Assembly: GCA_021229015.1 (NCBI GenBank)
Contig: CM037790.1
Span: forward strand, 59,111,288 to 59,175,287
Direction of reading: 5' to 3'
From: Solen grandis
Lineage: Eukaryota > Mollusca > Bivalvia > Adapedonta > Solenidae
DNA: 64,000 nucleotides
Made by a program: the position numbers and the translations under genes. The notes under the pieces were generated by a model. It did not search any database. It was not told where the DNA came from and saw nothing but the letters and a program-made list of their open reading frames with translations. Each line of letters starts with the position of its first letter. The stretch's first letter is position 1. This document shows positions 33,988-45,789 of this stretch, one piece after another.

Positions 33988-34205
33988 ATTAGGACTTTCT
34001 GCCTACAGGCAGAAAGTCATATTGGGTTTGTACTGTTTTTTATTAGGACTTTCTGCCTACAGGCAGAAAGTCATATTGGGTTTGTACTGTTTTTTTATTA
34101 GGACTTTCTGCCTACAGGCAGAAAGTCATATTGGGTTTGTACTTTTTATTAGGACTTTCTGCCTACGGCAGAAAGTCATATTGGGTTTGTACTGTTTTTT
34201 TATTA
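33988..34205 (+). repeat. Hairpin tandem repeat, 51-55 bp x 4
   Basis: Each unit contains GACTTTCTGCCT, a 2-nt loop and AGGCAGAAAGTC (perfect 12-nt arms), then ATATTGGGTTTGTACTG and a T run. Units start at 33993, 34047, 34102 and 34153; the last has lost a loop base. The array sits directly at the left edge of a CRE-bearing repeat. Short ORFs here are repeat translations. Confidence 0.92.
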
Positions 34206-35592
34206 TTCTTATTATTCTTTTTTTCTTCCTCTTATATTTGTGTTAATTTCGAGGTGTTGCCATTGACTCAGAACAATGAAAATTTTATGGCGTATATTTC
34301 AAACCATGAGCTTTCGGATGCAATGAATTTCATATTCATGTGACGTCATATGACGTCAGATTTGACGTCGGGTGAAAAAGTTTGTACGCGGTCTACAGCC
34401 ATTATTTCTGGACCGATTTTCATCAAAATTGCACAGAATGTGTATGTTAGGCTCTAGTTGTGCATCCCGGTGTCTGTTTTTCCAAATTCGAAAAGGCAAA
34501 TGTTTTATGGCGAATCCAAGATTCGAACTAATGACGTCAAATTTCAAATGCGTATAAAATCGCTTCCAGAAGAGCTAGAAAGCTGATATTTAGACTGAAT
34601 ATTAGTCTCTAGGTCTTCTTTATATTCTGAAAAGATGAACGCCATATAACGTCACATGACGTCATAATGCTAATAAAACTTTCGTATAAAAACTTAACGG
34701 TTTTTAAGCCCTGTAGGCTTTATTTTTTATATGATTTGCTTGAAATTTTGTCTGAAGATGCAGTATTAGATTCTATGGAGCCACGTCACTTCCCTTTCCG
34801 GAAAATCCCAAAGGTCAAGGTCATATATCAATTATCGGCTTTTTCTTCGGCCTTAAATATCTCGAAAACGGTAAATATTCTATCGAGACACTATGCATAT
34901 AATTTATAGTGCTTGGAAAGACCTTTCAGAAGATATTTAGTTTTTGATGATCGGGGTTGAATCGGTTGAGTTATTGCGGAAAAATGAAAATTTGGTAACC
35001 CCCAGTGTGTTTAACAGTTTATATCTCGAAAACCTTTGATTTTTGAAAATATGATGATGAATATCATTTGTAGAGCAATGTTTGACCGTTGTTTTGATGC
35101 TTAAAGTTTAATGATTGGCCAAAGATTTCTGGAGTTATGGGGGAAAAACGAAATTCGTGCATTTAGCTTTGGTGATTTTTTCATTCTTCAGGAGGTTTAA
35201 AAGCTTGTATCTCAAAAAAATATTCCTAAACATAAAGCATGTGAAATGAGGAATTAAGTTTTGAAATTGATCAAAGTATAAGGAAGTTACATCCAAAATA
35301 AGAATTTAAACATGTAGAATTTCAGCGATTCTGCCGTGTTGTCAAAGTTTTACGGCTAATATCTTAAAACTCTTCGAAATAAGGGCTCACATTAAGCGAG
35401 TGAGATGTAGACAATTTTAAGACGATTACTTTGGTACTTAGAGTTTTAAAATTGATTTAAGTATAAGGAAGTAACATCAAAAATAGGAATTTAAACCCTA
35501 TTGTAGAATATTCGAAAAATATCCTACTTTCGCTTTCACCTTAATTAAATTAAAAAAATTTTTAATTGATATTACTAGCTAAACAAGTGATG
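34206..35592 (+). repeat. CRE-bearing repeat, long form, copy 1 (about 1.4 kb)
   Basis: The order is (TTATTC)n, TTCTTCCTCTTATATTTGTG, GGTGTTGCCATTGACTCAG, ATGACGTCATATGACGTCAG, TTGTACGCGGTCTACAGCC, AATGTGTATGTTAGGC, CATATAACGTCACATGACGTC, AAAGGTCAAGGTCATAT, GATCGGGGTTGAATCGG. The 3' edge is TTGATATTACTAGCTAAACA. The copy at 58935-60398 matches from edge to edge. Open stretches (about 60-80 codons) differ in frame between copies, so it is non-coding. Confidence 0.9.
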
Positions 35593-35599
35593 ACAATAA

Positions 35600-37430
35600 T
35601 TTAATGGTGTTTCAATTCTATTCTTTATCAATATAGTATACCCTAGTACATTACAGTACAGTACACAGAGCTACCCAAGATGTAAACAAAATGGTCGCCC
35701 TCGTGTAAAAGGGGGTTTGCAGATTAAAACTTTTAAAAATACTATGTTCTACCAATAATCAAACGGATTTACTTGGCATAAACCTTAATTATAACTTGTA
35801 AAAGTGAATCAAGCTGGAAATGACATCTAAATCACACTGAAAATCTAAATACAGACATTACACATATGGATTACTGTAGCCTACATCAGTACATGGCATG
35901 TTTACATCGAGACAGATTGCAAATGTGACACGGAGGTGAAGAGAATATTCCTGGCGTAATGCATTAATTTGGCTAGTTTGCTGGCAGACAAGTCAGTCAA
36001 CTGTCAAAATTTATGTGATTTGTCAGAGACGCTGCAAATAGCAGATACAAATTGATCCAACCCAAAGACAAATACAAAGGTAAGAAATATTAGTAATGCT
36101 TGGGCATTACATTATTGTGTTTTTCAAAACCTGAATTCATTTTTTCTTATATATTCTTATATGGTAAAATTATTTTTTAAATTTGTTTATTTTTGTTTAT
36201 CAAAAAATAGGACAAGAATGCTGAACAGATGTAGAAAAGATGGTATGTGTAGGCAATTTGAAATAATGTTTAACCCAAAACAGCATTGGTCTTTCTTTTT
36301 TACATCTTGTAGGTTTTGATTTTGAACATAATTATTCTGTCGTAATGCGACAACCATCAAATTACAGGTCATCTTTACTTAACAAATGTCCTATTATACT
36401 GCTAGTTCATTGGTGTTAAAATTTACATGAACTAAGTTTACTCCAAAATATAACGAAACAGTCAAATCTCTATTGAAATACAGCTCCGTTAAGATTATAT
36501 AATAGCAAAGGATTTCAATCATGTACTTGGAGAATATATACACACGCGTGTGTATTTCAGTGCATGTAAACATAGGTCCCAGTAGGGATTATGATATGTT
36601 GGCAAATAAAAGCATGTTGCACATCAACAGGCTAGTCGCAAGCGCATGGGGAAAACCCATTATGAAACCATTATGAAGTTGAACTGAGTAAACGGTTAAG
36701 ACAAATCATTAACCATGATAATTTGAGTTTCAATGTATGAAATATTCATGCGTCCGAGGAGACGCACATAATTTTAATTTTTAAAGTGTGTGTCCTCGAG
36801 AGAGATCTGATTTACATGTAACTTAGTGTTTTATATATTTACGCACACATGTACTTGAATTACTGATTTTCATTATGGCAAAAATATGTACGCTTAATAT
36901 TGCAAAAGAAATTAAAAAAAAACAATTGGCTGTAAAAAAACAAAAGAAAAAAAAAAAGACTGGGACTCAAACCTTCAATTTATATATTGTCGGCTATTGC
37001 TGGAATTTCCAGCCAGTTATGGTTCGAAATATCTAAGCATGAATTGGGAATTTGCCTTCTGCATAATTATTATCTGTTTTCATTATAGTTTATTAAATAC
37101 AATATCTCCAGCATCTATTTTCAATACATTTTTTATTTAGTTTTAATCGCAATCGTTCTGAGTCTGAAATAAACATGAAAATTGTCACCATAAAGTGTTA
37201 AAAGAGAAAATAAATTTTGGACTTTTTTCTCTGTGTATAGTAAAAAAGAGGGAAATCTATAAATAAAAAATTTCTTAATATAGCCCCAAACTGTTGTCAA
37301 ATCCAAAATGTGCGCTTCCTTAGAACAGTTTTGCAAGCAACCCTGTTCTAAAAACCTTAAGATTTTATATTAATTAATATGATACTAGGTTTTTATTGAT
37401 TTATTTTTGTTTTGAAATGAAAACCCCTGT
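35600..37430. other. Intergenic or intronic DNA
   Basis: AAAATGGTCGCCCTCG near 35688 resembles a YY1-type site. No ORF with coding character and no known repeat is seen. Confidence 0.45.
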
Positions 37431-37459
37431 ATACCAGCACAAATGGAAGAGAATCACCC

Positions 37460-37505
37460 TGTTGGTGGGTTGGTTGGTCAGTCGGTTGGTTGATCAGTCG
37501 GTCAT
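37460..37505 (+). repeat. GGTTGGT/CAGTCGGT simple repeat
   Basis: Short imperfect direct repeats (GGTTGGTTGGTCAGTCGG twice). Confidence 0.7.
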
Positions 37506-38399
37506 GCGGTATTTAAGCAAAATCTTGTCCGGTACTTTCAGCCATTTCACCTAATACTTGGCATAGATATTTATCAGAACAGGGCTACAGAGAAGGTTTG
37601 AGGTCAATTGAGTATTTACTCATCAATTTTTCAAGGAATTGGGTTTTCCAAATTTTAATTGAGTAATGAAAATATGGTTACTCCATCAAATTTAAGTCAA
37701 TTGCTTTTTTTTCATCAACTTAATTTTGGAATTGAAATAACAGTACATGTTCTTACTGGTATATATGCCTGCTGTTCTTGTATGCAACAATGTCAGTTTA
37801 ACAATTATCATATGCAGGATTTATCATTAGCTCCTCAACAATTAAATAAAACAAAAACATTCAATCATAGTTGATCTTCCTGATCCAAAGATTTAGCACT
37901 TTTAAATATTGAATTAAAACAAATTATTTACTGGTTAACATGGAATTGGATGCTATCAACTCTATCGCAACTTCCAGATCGTCAATTATTGTGACACAAA
38001 TGCCTGATGTTTGGTTTGCAGTGCTAGGTATCTACTCAGTGTTGTTTTTAAACGTTTACCCGTTTCTTCCTGCCTTATGTAACCATATTTGAAGCAAACA
38101 AATAGAAAAGAGCAAACAAATAGAAAAGCGTCAGATGAACAAATAAGACAGACTGGATTTATGTTTTACTTGAATGGAACCCAAAGTAGGAAATTACCGG
38201 AAATCGTTTGAAGACTATTTTGCGGATTCGCAAGTAACCAGTCAAACATATTTGAGTATTTGTAAACATCACTCGGTTTCAAAATGTTGCATGCCAGTAC
38301 GCTTTAATATTTTGGATATTTGAGTAATCTAATTTTAATTGCTTTTTGATACGCTAGAATTTTAAAAGAATTGGGTTTTTATCTATTTTATTTGTGTAA

Positions 38400-38830
38400 T
38401 TACGCAAATACGCAGCTTATCTTGACCCCTGACAGAAGAACTAAATGTGCAAGACGCAAATTTCACTTCATTCCCACAAGGATTACGATGTTATTGCCCC
38501 TGAATCAACTTGAAATGTCTTGTCCAGTGATTTTCCTCTTTCAATTTCAGTCTGATTCATCTAATACTTTGCAAAAAATGTTCTTCATTAGCAGTAGATG
38601 CACAAGACGCAAAATTCACTTCGTTCCCACGAGGATTACGGAGTTATTGCCCCTGATTTGACTTTAAATATCTTGTGGTGCGAACTACATTTCTTAACCA
38701 ACTCGGTTCAAATGTTGTGTGTGAATTGATAATCAGGTGGATAGGTGCATGTCATAAATTTCACTTGAGTTGTTTCAATTATTGCCCTGGTTTCAATTTT
38801 GCATTATCTCCCTTTGGTTAATTTTGTTTT
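38400..38830 (+). repeat. Tandem-core repeat, about 153-bp unit x 2-3
   Basis: CAAGACGCAAA, TTCACTTC[AG]TTCCCAC, GAGGATTACG and GTTATTGCCCCTGA recur with a 153-bp offset (38450 and 38603). A third weaker unit follows (TTCACTTGAGTTGTTTCAAT, TTATTGCCCTGG). Confidence 0.75.
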
Positions 38831-38950
38831 TCTTGTCCGGAACATTGCTCAAATATTATACAATGTATTGACTTGAAATTTAAAATGTAACCAGAAAAAA
38901 CTAGGAAAACTGCAGTGTCCAAGTACTGTAACTCTACCTGGTCCCATTTT

Positions 38951-39952
38951 AAGCTCACCTGAGCACACCGGTCTCAAAGGTGAGCTTTTGTGATGGCCCT
39001 TCGTCCGTCGTGCGTCGTCAACAATTTGGCTTGTTAACAATCTAGAGGCCATATTTTTAGGCCAATCTTCATGAAACTTGGTCAGAATGTTTGTCTCAAT
39101 AAAATCTTGGACAAGTTCTAAATTGGGTCATGAGGGGTCAAAAAGAAGGTCACGAGGTCAAATCTTAGAAAAACCTTGTTTACACTCTAGAGGCCACATT
39201 TTTAGCCCAATCCTCAGGAAACTTGGTCAGAATGTTTCTCTCCATAAAATCTTGGACAAGTTCGAAATTGGGTCATGTGGGGTCAAAAAGTAGGTCACAA
39301 GGTCAAGTCTTATAAAAACCTTGTTAACACTCTAGAGGCCACATTTTTGGCCAAATCCTCGGGAAACTTGGTCAGAATTTTTCTCTCCATAAAATCTTGG
39401 ACAAGTTCGAAATTGGGTCATGTGGGGTCAAAAAGTAGGTCATAAGGTCAAGTCTTATAAAAACCTTGTTAACACTCTAGAGGCCACATTTTTGGCCAAA
39501 TCCTCAGGAAACTTGGTCAGAATTTTTCTCTCCATAAAATCTTGGACAAGTTCGAAATTGGGTCATGTGGGGTCAAAAAGTAGGTCACGAGGTCAAGTCT
39601 TATAAAAACCTTGTTAACACTCTAGAGGCCATATTTTTGGCCCAATCTTCATGAAACTTGGTCAGAATGTTTCTCTCCATAAAATCTTGGACAAGTTTGA
39701 ATTTAGGCCATGTGGGGTCAAAAAGTAGGTCATGAGTTCAAATCTTATAAAAACCTTGTTAACACTCTAGAGGCCACATTTTTGACCCAATCTTCATGAA
39801 ACTTAGTCAGAATGTCTGTTTCTATAAAATCTTGGACAAATTCAAAAGTGGGTCATGTGGGGTCAAAAAGTAGGTCAATATGAAAAATCCAACATATGTT
39901 GCTCATTTATAATCAGGTGAGCGATTCAGAGCCATCATGGCCCTCTTGTTTA
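38951..39952 (+). repeat. 145-bp tandem-core element, 6 units, complete with both ends
   Basis: The left end is a hairpin with 10-nt perfect arms (AAGCTCACCT 38951-38960, AGGTGAGCTT 38978-38987), then TGATGGCCCTTCGTCCGTCG. Six units follow, with TCTAGAGGCC at 39041, 39186, 39331, 39476, 39621 and 39766: exactly 145 bp each. The right end is AACATATGTTGCTCATTTAT, AATCAGGTGAGCGATTCAG, CATCATGGCCCTCTTGTTT. Each unit carries AGGTCAcgAGGTCA- and GGGTCAtgtgGGGTCA-type half-site pairs. The ORFs inside are repeat translations. Confidence 0.95.
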
Positions 39953-39959
39953 ATTATCT

Positions 39960-40560
39960 CCCTTTGTTAAATAGCTTTTTTTTTCTTGTCTCAACATTAA
40001 CTTGAATATTATACATGGTATTCACGGTAGGACCGAGGTTCTGTGGTGAAACCAAGTTTAAAAAAAATTGACCTCGAAATTAAATTTAGTACAATCTGAC
40101 TAAAGTACACGATCTTCCTACAGTCTTATGTAGCGTTTATATAGGAGATGACTTTAATCAGAATGAGTACTCCATATGAGATAAAAAGCTGAAATTCACA
40201 CATATTGTAATTTTAAAGGTTTTCTTCAGATTTTCATAGGCCGGACGTCATTTGACATCATGGGGTTATTATTTGTTTTCATTTCTGGTGCAAGAAAATT
40301 CAGTGTGATCCCAATGGTCCAGAACTACAAAAAATTTAGGGCATATATATTAAATATGCTGAATTTTCATATGCAATTATATTCACAACCATATGACTTC
40401 AGAATAGACATTGGATCAAAAAGTTTGTAAGCGATCTGAAACATTATCAATTGATGAATTTTTTGAAAATTTTCAAAGAATGTATAGGTTACACTCTAGA
40501 AACCTAATATTTTCTGCGTATTCCGTATTAATAATTTTCAGTTTGATTGAGTTTTAAGCT
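39960..40560. other. Diverged repeat-like DNA between two elements
   Basis: Phrases such as CCAATGGTCCAGAACTAC and AAGTTTGTAAGCGATCTG resemble the CRE-bearing family in degraded form. No gene. Confidence 0.5.
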
Positions 40561-40564
40561 GTTT

Positions 40565-43253
40565 GCAGAAAGTCCTATCGTTTGCCGTACAAACGAAATC
40601 TATTTATTCTTCTTCTTCTTCTTATGATTCTTTTTTTTCTTCCTATTATATTTGTGTTAATTTCGAGGTGTTGCCATTGACTCAGAACAATGAAAATTTT
40701 ATGGCATATATTTCAAACCATGAGCTTTCGGATGCATTGAATTTTATATTCATACGACGTCATATAACGTCAGATTTGACGTCAGGTGAAAAAGTTTGTA
40801 CGCGGTCTACAGCCATTATTTCTGGACTGATTTTCATCAAAATTTCACAGAATGTGTATGTTAGGCTCTAGTTGTGCATCCCGGTGTCCGTTTTTCAAAA
40901 TTCGAAAAGTCCATGGTTCTAAAGCGAAGCCAAGATTCGAACCAAGGTCGTAAATTTTTAAATGCTTATAAAATCTGTCCTATTTAAGATAGAAAGTTGA
41001 TATTTAGTCAGTATATAGGTCTCTAGAAGTTTTAAACATTTTGTGAAAATAAATGTCATATGACGTCACGTGACGTCATTATATGATAATGTATTTCTAA
41101 TATTAACAAGAATATTTCTATATGTTAAAATTGTCAAGGGGCAATGAAAATTTAATGACACATGCTTCAAAGGCTGAAATTTTGATTTCTATGATTTTCA
41201 TATGCCTATGACGTCATATGACGTCACACTTGAAATATGCAACAAAAGTTTGTACGCGGTCTACAGCCATTGTTTATGAACCGATTTTCATCAAATTTTC
41301 ACAGAATGTGTATATTAAGTTCTAGTTGTGCATCTCGGTGTCCGTTTTTCAAAATTCGAAAAGTCCATGGTTCTATAGCGAATTCAAGATTCGAACCAAG
41401 GTCGTAAATTTTTAAATGCTTATAAAATCGGGTTTAATTGAGATAGAAAAGTGATATTTGGTCAGTATATAGGTCTCTGGGAGTCTTAAACATTTTGTGA
41501 AAATAAACGTCACATGACGTCACTTGATGTCATTATATGATAATGTATTTCTAATATTAATAAGAGTATTTCTATATGTTGAAATTGTCGAAGGGCAATG
41601 AAAATTTAAGGACAAATGATTCAGTTTTTTTAATATGACGTTATATGACGTCACATTTGAAATTGACTACGAAAGATTGTACACGGTCCAGAGCCATTAT
41701 TAATGGGCCGATTTTTATCAAATTTTCACAGAATGTGTATATTACGTTTTTATTGTGTATACCGGTGTCCGTTTTTCAAAATTCGAAAAGTCCATGCATC
41801 TATGGCGGATCCAAGATTCGAACCAAGGACGTCAATTTTTAAATGCTTATAAAAACTGTCCTATTTGAGATAGAAAGTTGAAATTTTGTCAGTTAGTAGG
41901 TCTCTGGGTGTCTAACAATTATGTGAAAATAAACTTCATATGACGTCACGTGACGTCATTTTTTATTATTATTATTCTTTTCTTCTTCCTAACTAAACGC
42001 TTTTTTTAATATGTTGCAATAGTCCTAGGACCATGAAATTTTTATGGGTTATTAGTCACGTGAGGAAATTTTGATTTCAATGATTGTCAGCAGCCTATGA
42101 CGTCACATGACGTCACAGCTAAAAATAGTGAAAAATGGTGTTTTCGCTCTACAGCCGCATTTACAGTCGGATTTTCTTCAAATTTTCACAAATGGTACAT
42201 CTTGAAATTAAGGTGTGCATATCCTGCCAGCTAACCGAAATTCCGAAAACACGAAGTTCTGTGGCTGAAGTAAGATTCGAATATAGGACCAAAATTTTCA
42301 TTTTAGGGTTAAAGAGCTTTTGAACAAAAGCATATTCAGCACCCTATAACGTCACGTGACGTCAGAGCTAAAAATAGTGAAAAAATGTGTTAACGCTCTA
42401 CAGCCGCCATTTATGGTCGGATTTTCTTCAAACTTTCACAGATGGTACATCTTGAAATTAAGGTGTGCATGTCCTGCCAGCTAACCGAAATTCCGAAAAC
42501 ACGAAGTTCTGTGGCTGAAGTAAGATTCGAATATAGGACCAAAATTTTCATTTTAGGGTTAAAGAGCTTCAAGATGAGATAGAGAGTTGAAACTTACACA
42601 GTTTGTAGTTCTGCAGCATTTCTACAAATATTTTGAATCGTAACGTCATAGGACGTCATAAGAATGCCACTTAATTTTAATTTGTGGGAATGACTTCGAC
42701 ATGATGCCAGTTGTTCAGAATAATGAAAATTTCAGAGTTATTGCAGTAAAGTATGCGCTTTTGAGCAACGGCATTTTCAGCACCCTATTACGTCACGTGA
42801 CGTCAGAGCTAAAAATAGTGAAAAATGGTGTTCACGCTCTACAGCCGCCATTTATGATCAGATTTTCTTCACATTTTTACAGATGGTACATCTTGAAACT
42901 AAGGTGTGAATATTTTGTCAGCTAACCTTAATTCCGAAAAACCAAAGTATTGTGGCTAAAGTAAGATTTGAACATAGGACCAAAAATTTCATTTTAGGGT
43001 TAAAGAGCTTCGGGATGAGATAGAAAGTTGAAACTTACACTGTTTGCAGTTCTGCATAATTTCTTAATATATTTTGAGTCGTGACGTCATATGACGTCAT
43101 AAGCATACTACTACTACTACTTTTTTTTTCTTCTTTTCTAAACGCTTTTTTTTCGCGAAATATAATGTCAATTGTTCAGCATGAACATGAAATACTACCA
43201 GAGGTGAGTCATTACATGAAACTTCTATCTCCTGCTTTTTGCATTAACACAGG
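40565..43253 (+). repeat. Cluster of CRE-bearing repeats (about four to five units)
   Basis: It opens with a boundary module (GCAGAAAGTCCTAT, hairpin CGTTTG..CAAACG at 40579-40595, AAATCTAT). Repeated bodies follow, each with paired TGACGTCA sites (near 40755, 41057, 41208, 41510, 41640, 41937, 42096, 42348, 42640, 42790, 43083). Each also has CTCTACAGCCG, AATGTGTATATTA and AAGATTCGAACCAAGG. The unit from about 42110 is repeated almost exactly from about 42370. ORFs here are repeat translations. Confidence 0.88.
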
Positions 43254-43255
43254 TT

Positions 43256-44260
43256 GCAGAAAGTCCTATCATTCGTTTAGACGAATGACATCTAGTTATT
43301 ATTATTCTACTTTTTTCTTCCTTTTGAGGTTCAAATTAAAACAGGTTACCGACAAGGCAGCTGCATGAAATTTTAGCAGAATGCACAGTGACTTTGGCGC
43401 TTTTGATTGCAGCATTTTTTTTCTTCATGTCATGTCACGTGACGTCAGGGTTGAAAAAAGCTACCAAAGCTTGTACGCGCTCTACAGCTGTCATTTCGTG
43501 ACCAATTGACTTGATTTTTTCACAGAATGTATGGATTGCGATTTAGTTGTGCAGGATTATATACATTTTGCAACATTCAAAAAGACCAAGGATCTATGGC
43601 TGAACCAAGTTTCGAACTTTGGACCTGAAAATGTATTTAAGTATTACGAAGTTTTCAGATAAGCTAAAAACTTAAAATTTGGACAAAACATGTGTCTTAT
43701 CAATTTCTTACAGCTCTGAAAAGACTGACGTCGTATGACGTAAAATGACGTCGTGACGCGTTACCAAACTTTTAATCCAAAATGTAGGGTTTTTAAGCCC
43801 GACATGCCTTAACTTTTGACCGATTTGCATAGAATTTCACCGAATGTGCAACATAGCATCTCATTTTCCTTTGTCACTTCCGTTTCCAGAAAGTCGTAAA
43901 GGTCAAGGTCATATGTCATTTATCGGTGGTTTTATTCGGCAAGGTTTATCTCAAAAACGAAACAAATTCTACCTGGACACTGTGGGTAAAATCTGTAGTG
44001 CTTTGAAAGGACTTTCTGGTGATATTTAGTTTTTGAAGATCGGGGTTGAATTGGTTGAGTTATGGCAGAAAGACGAAAAGTGGACTTTTAACAAAATTGA
44101 AACGCTGTAGTTTCATGAACTTTGAGTCAAACATTATGATTTTTCAGGATTAACACTATGTAAAGTGAAGTGATGTATACTGCAAGGATTATTTGTTTGG
44201 TCACGTGATTGTGACATCATGAATATTAAAGCATGAATTATTAAAAAAATCATATAAAAT
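43256..44260 (+). repeat. CRE-bearing repeat with boundary module, copy 2 type
   Basis: The module is GCAGAAAGTCCTAT, hairpin CATTCGT/ACGAATG (43270-43287) and CTAG (43292-43295). The body starts TTATTATTATTCTAC, CTTTTGAGGTTCAAATTAAA. Landmarks are GTCACGTGACGTCAGGG, GACTGACGTCGTATGACG, AAAGGTCAAGGTCATATG and GATCGGGGTTGAATTGG. The body matches 51890-52790 closely. Confidence 0.88.
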
Positions 44261-44429
44261 CAGCAAGTTGATGTATGAAGTCTAAATTTGCAGGAATGAC
44301 GCAACCTAAGATGTGCAAAAAGTCGTGAAAGTTTCAAGTGATTACGTCATCAAACATGGCAGAAGTGTTTTTCGGATAAGAGCTTTTATATGGAAGTCTA
44401 GCAATTTGAAGTTAAAAAAAGGAAAGTGG

Positions 44430-44900
44430 TTTTTATTAGACCTTTTTTTCTGTGCTGTTTATTTTTTTTTCCTTCCAAAAGAGGTTCTTATTTCAATAGG
44501 TTGCTGGCGGTCTAGAATCACGAAAAATTTAGAGCCCGTATCTGACGCGATGAAATTCTAGAATCTATGAATTTTACATTCCTATGACGTCACATGACGT
44601 CAAGTTTGACATTTACTACAAAAGTTTTTTTCGTTCTCTACAGCCTTCATTTCTCGGCGGATTTACTAGTTATTTTCACAAACTGTGTATATTACGTTCT
44701 AGATGTGCATTATTATATACGTTTTCCAGATTCAAAAAGACCAAGGTTCTGTGGTTAAACAAAGTTCCGAACTTTGGACCTTAAAATATATTTAAGTATT
44801 TTGTAGGTCCTATGTGAGCTAGAAAACTAAAATTGACACCACGTATACTCCGTGACTTCTTCTTTATATTCTGAGACATGCGACTTCTATTGTTAACACA
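44430..44900 (+). repeat. CRE-bearing repeat, short degraded copy
   Basis: TTTTTCCTTCCAAAAGAGG, ATGACGTCACATGACGTCAA at about 44583, TCTACAGCC and ATTACGTTCTAGATGTGCAT. It stops before the downstream half of the body. Confidence 0.8.
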
Positions 44901-44949
44901 GCTCTCATCCTTTCATATAAAACTTTTCTTAATTAGAATATTGAATGCC

Positions 44950-45215
44950 GACACGCCTACTACATGTCCACTACATGGTGACTTCAATGACAACCTTGTT
45001 AATAAACAGCTTAATTACTGACATGTCCACTGCTCTTTACGCAGTTATGCATATGGTGGTCAGACACGCCCCCACTATATAACTCAATATACCTCCAAAA
45101 AATGGCGACTTGACACGCCCCCTCTGTATAACTTTATATTCCTCTAAATAAGATGGCGACTAGACACGCCCCTCTATATAACTGTATATTCCTCCTAAAA
45201 CAAAATGGCCGCGAG
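44950..45215 (+). repeat. About 50-bp repeats with GACACGCCCC and ATGGCGAC
   Basis: GACACGCCCC recurs at 45063, 45112 and 45163, each preceded or followed by AAAATGGCGACT or AAGATGGCGACT and a TATATAACT word. ATGGCG in this context resembles YY1-type sites. Confidence 0.75.
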
Positions 45216-45460
45216 AATCCCACTTTTACACAACTAATATCCATTTTATTCTTAGATTTTATATCGCATTTTTTTCGTTTAAACAAGTTACTAACGATAA
45301 CTTAGGAGTCATTTAGAGGTTACGGATTCGTTTCGAACTATCTTTCGTAAATACTCGTAATCAAAGATAAACTACGTCTGAAACTTTGCGAACAAGTTTT
45401 TTTTAAGTGGGTCGTAATAACAGTTAATTTGGTGGATCCTCAGTACACTTTAAATATACT

Positions 45461-45784
45461 TACAAGCTACCAGATGATTTCATAATAGACATTAATCAGT
45501 CCATCATACATTTCTTGCCCAATCTTCTCCCCCTTTTGCACCGAAAACAATAGTTTCTTACCGCAGATAAAACGCAAGTCGGTAGAGAGTGTGTAAAATG
45601 TAAACAGATATCGTAAGCTATACCATTCGAGTATTTCGCATTTATTCATAATTAGCAAACATAAGAACGTGTGTTGAATGACACAGGTGACTGCCTCCGC
45701 CATTTGTAATGAATTTTCATCTGCACCCAGCATGTGCTTTCTAGGTAATATACTGTGTACATGTACCGGCAACCAAATTCTCAT
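45461..45784 (-). other. Open stretch of 105 codons with a canonical donor at its end
   Basis: The minus-strand ORF at 45467-45784 ends in a stop just before a GTAAGT donor (complement of ACTTAC, 45461-45466). A short alternative frame (starting MSIMKSSG) runs into the donor. It could be the 5' exon of a host gene whose last exon is at 31913-32060, with most of this stretch as 5' UTR, or it could be chance. No domain recognised. Confidence 0.2.
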
Positions 45785-45789
45785 ATTAG

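Noticed and set aside
34372..34909. ORFs of about 60-80 codons that recur at 59108-59641
   Set aside because: Conserved between copies because the repeat is conserved. Frames are interrupted differently, there is no domain and no start context.
39078..39605. Plus-strand ORFs with repeated LGHVGSK-type phrases
   Set aside because: Same 145-bp repeat on the opposite strand; not coding.
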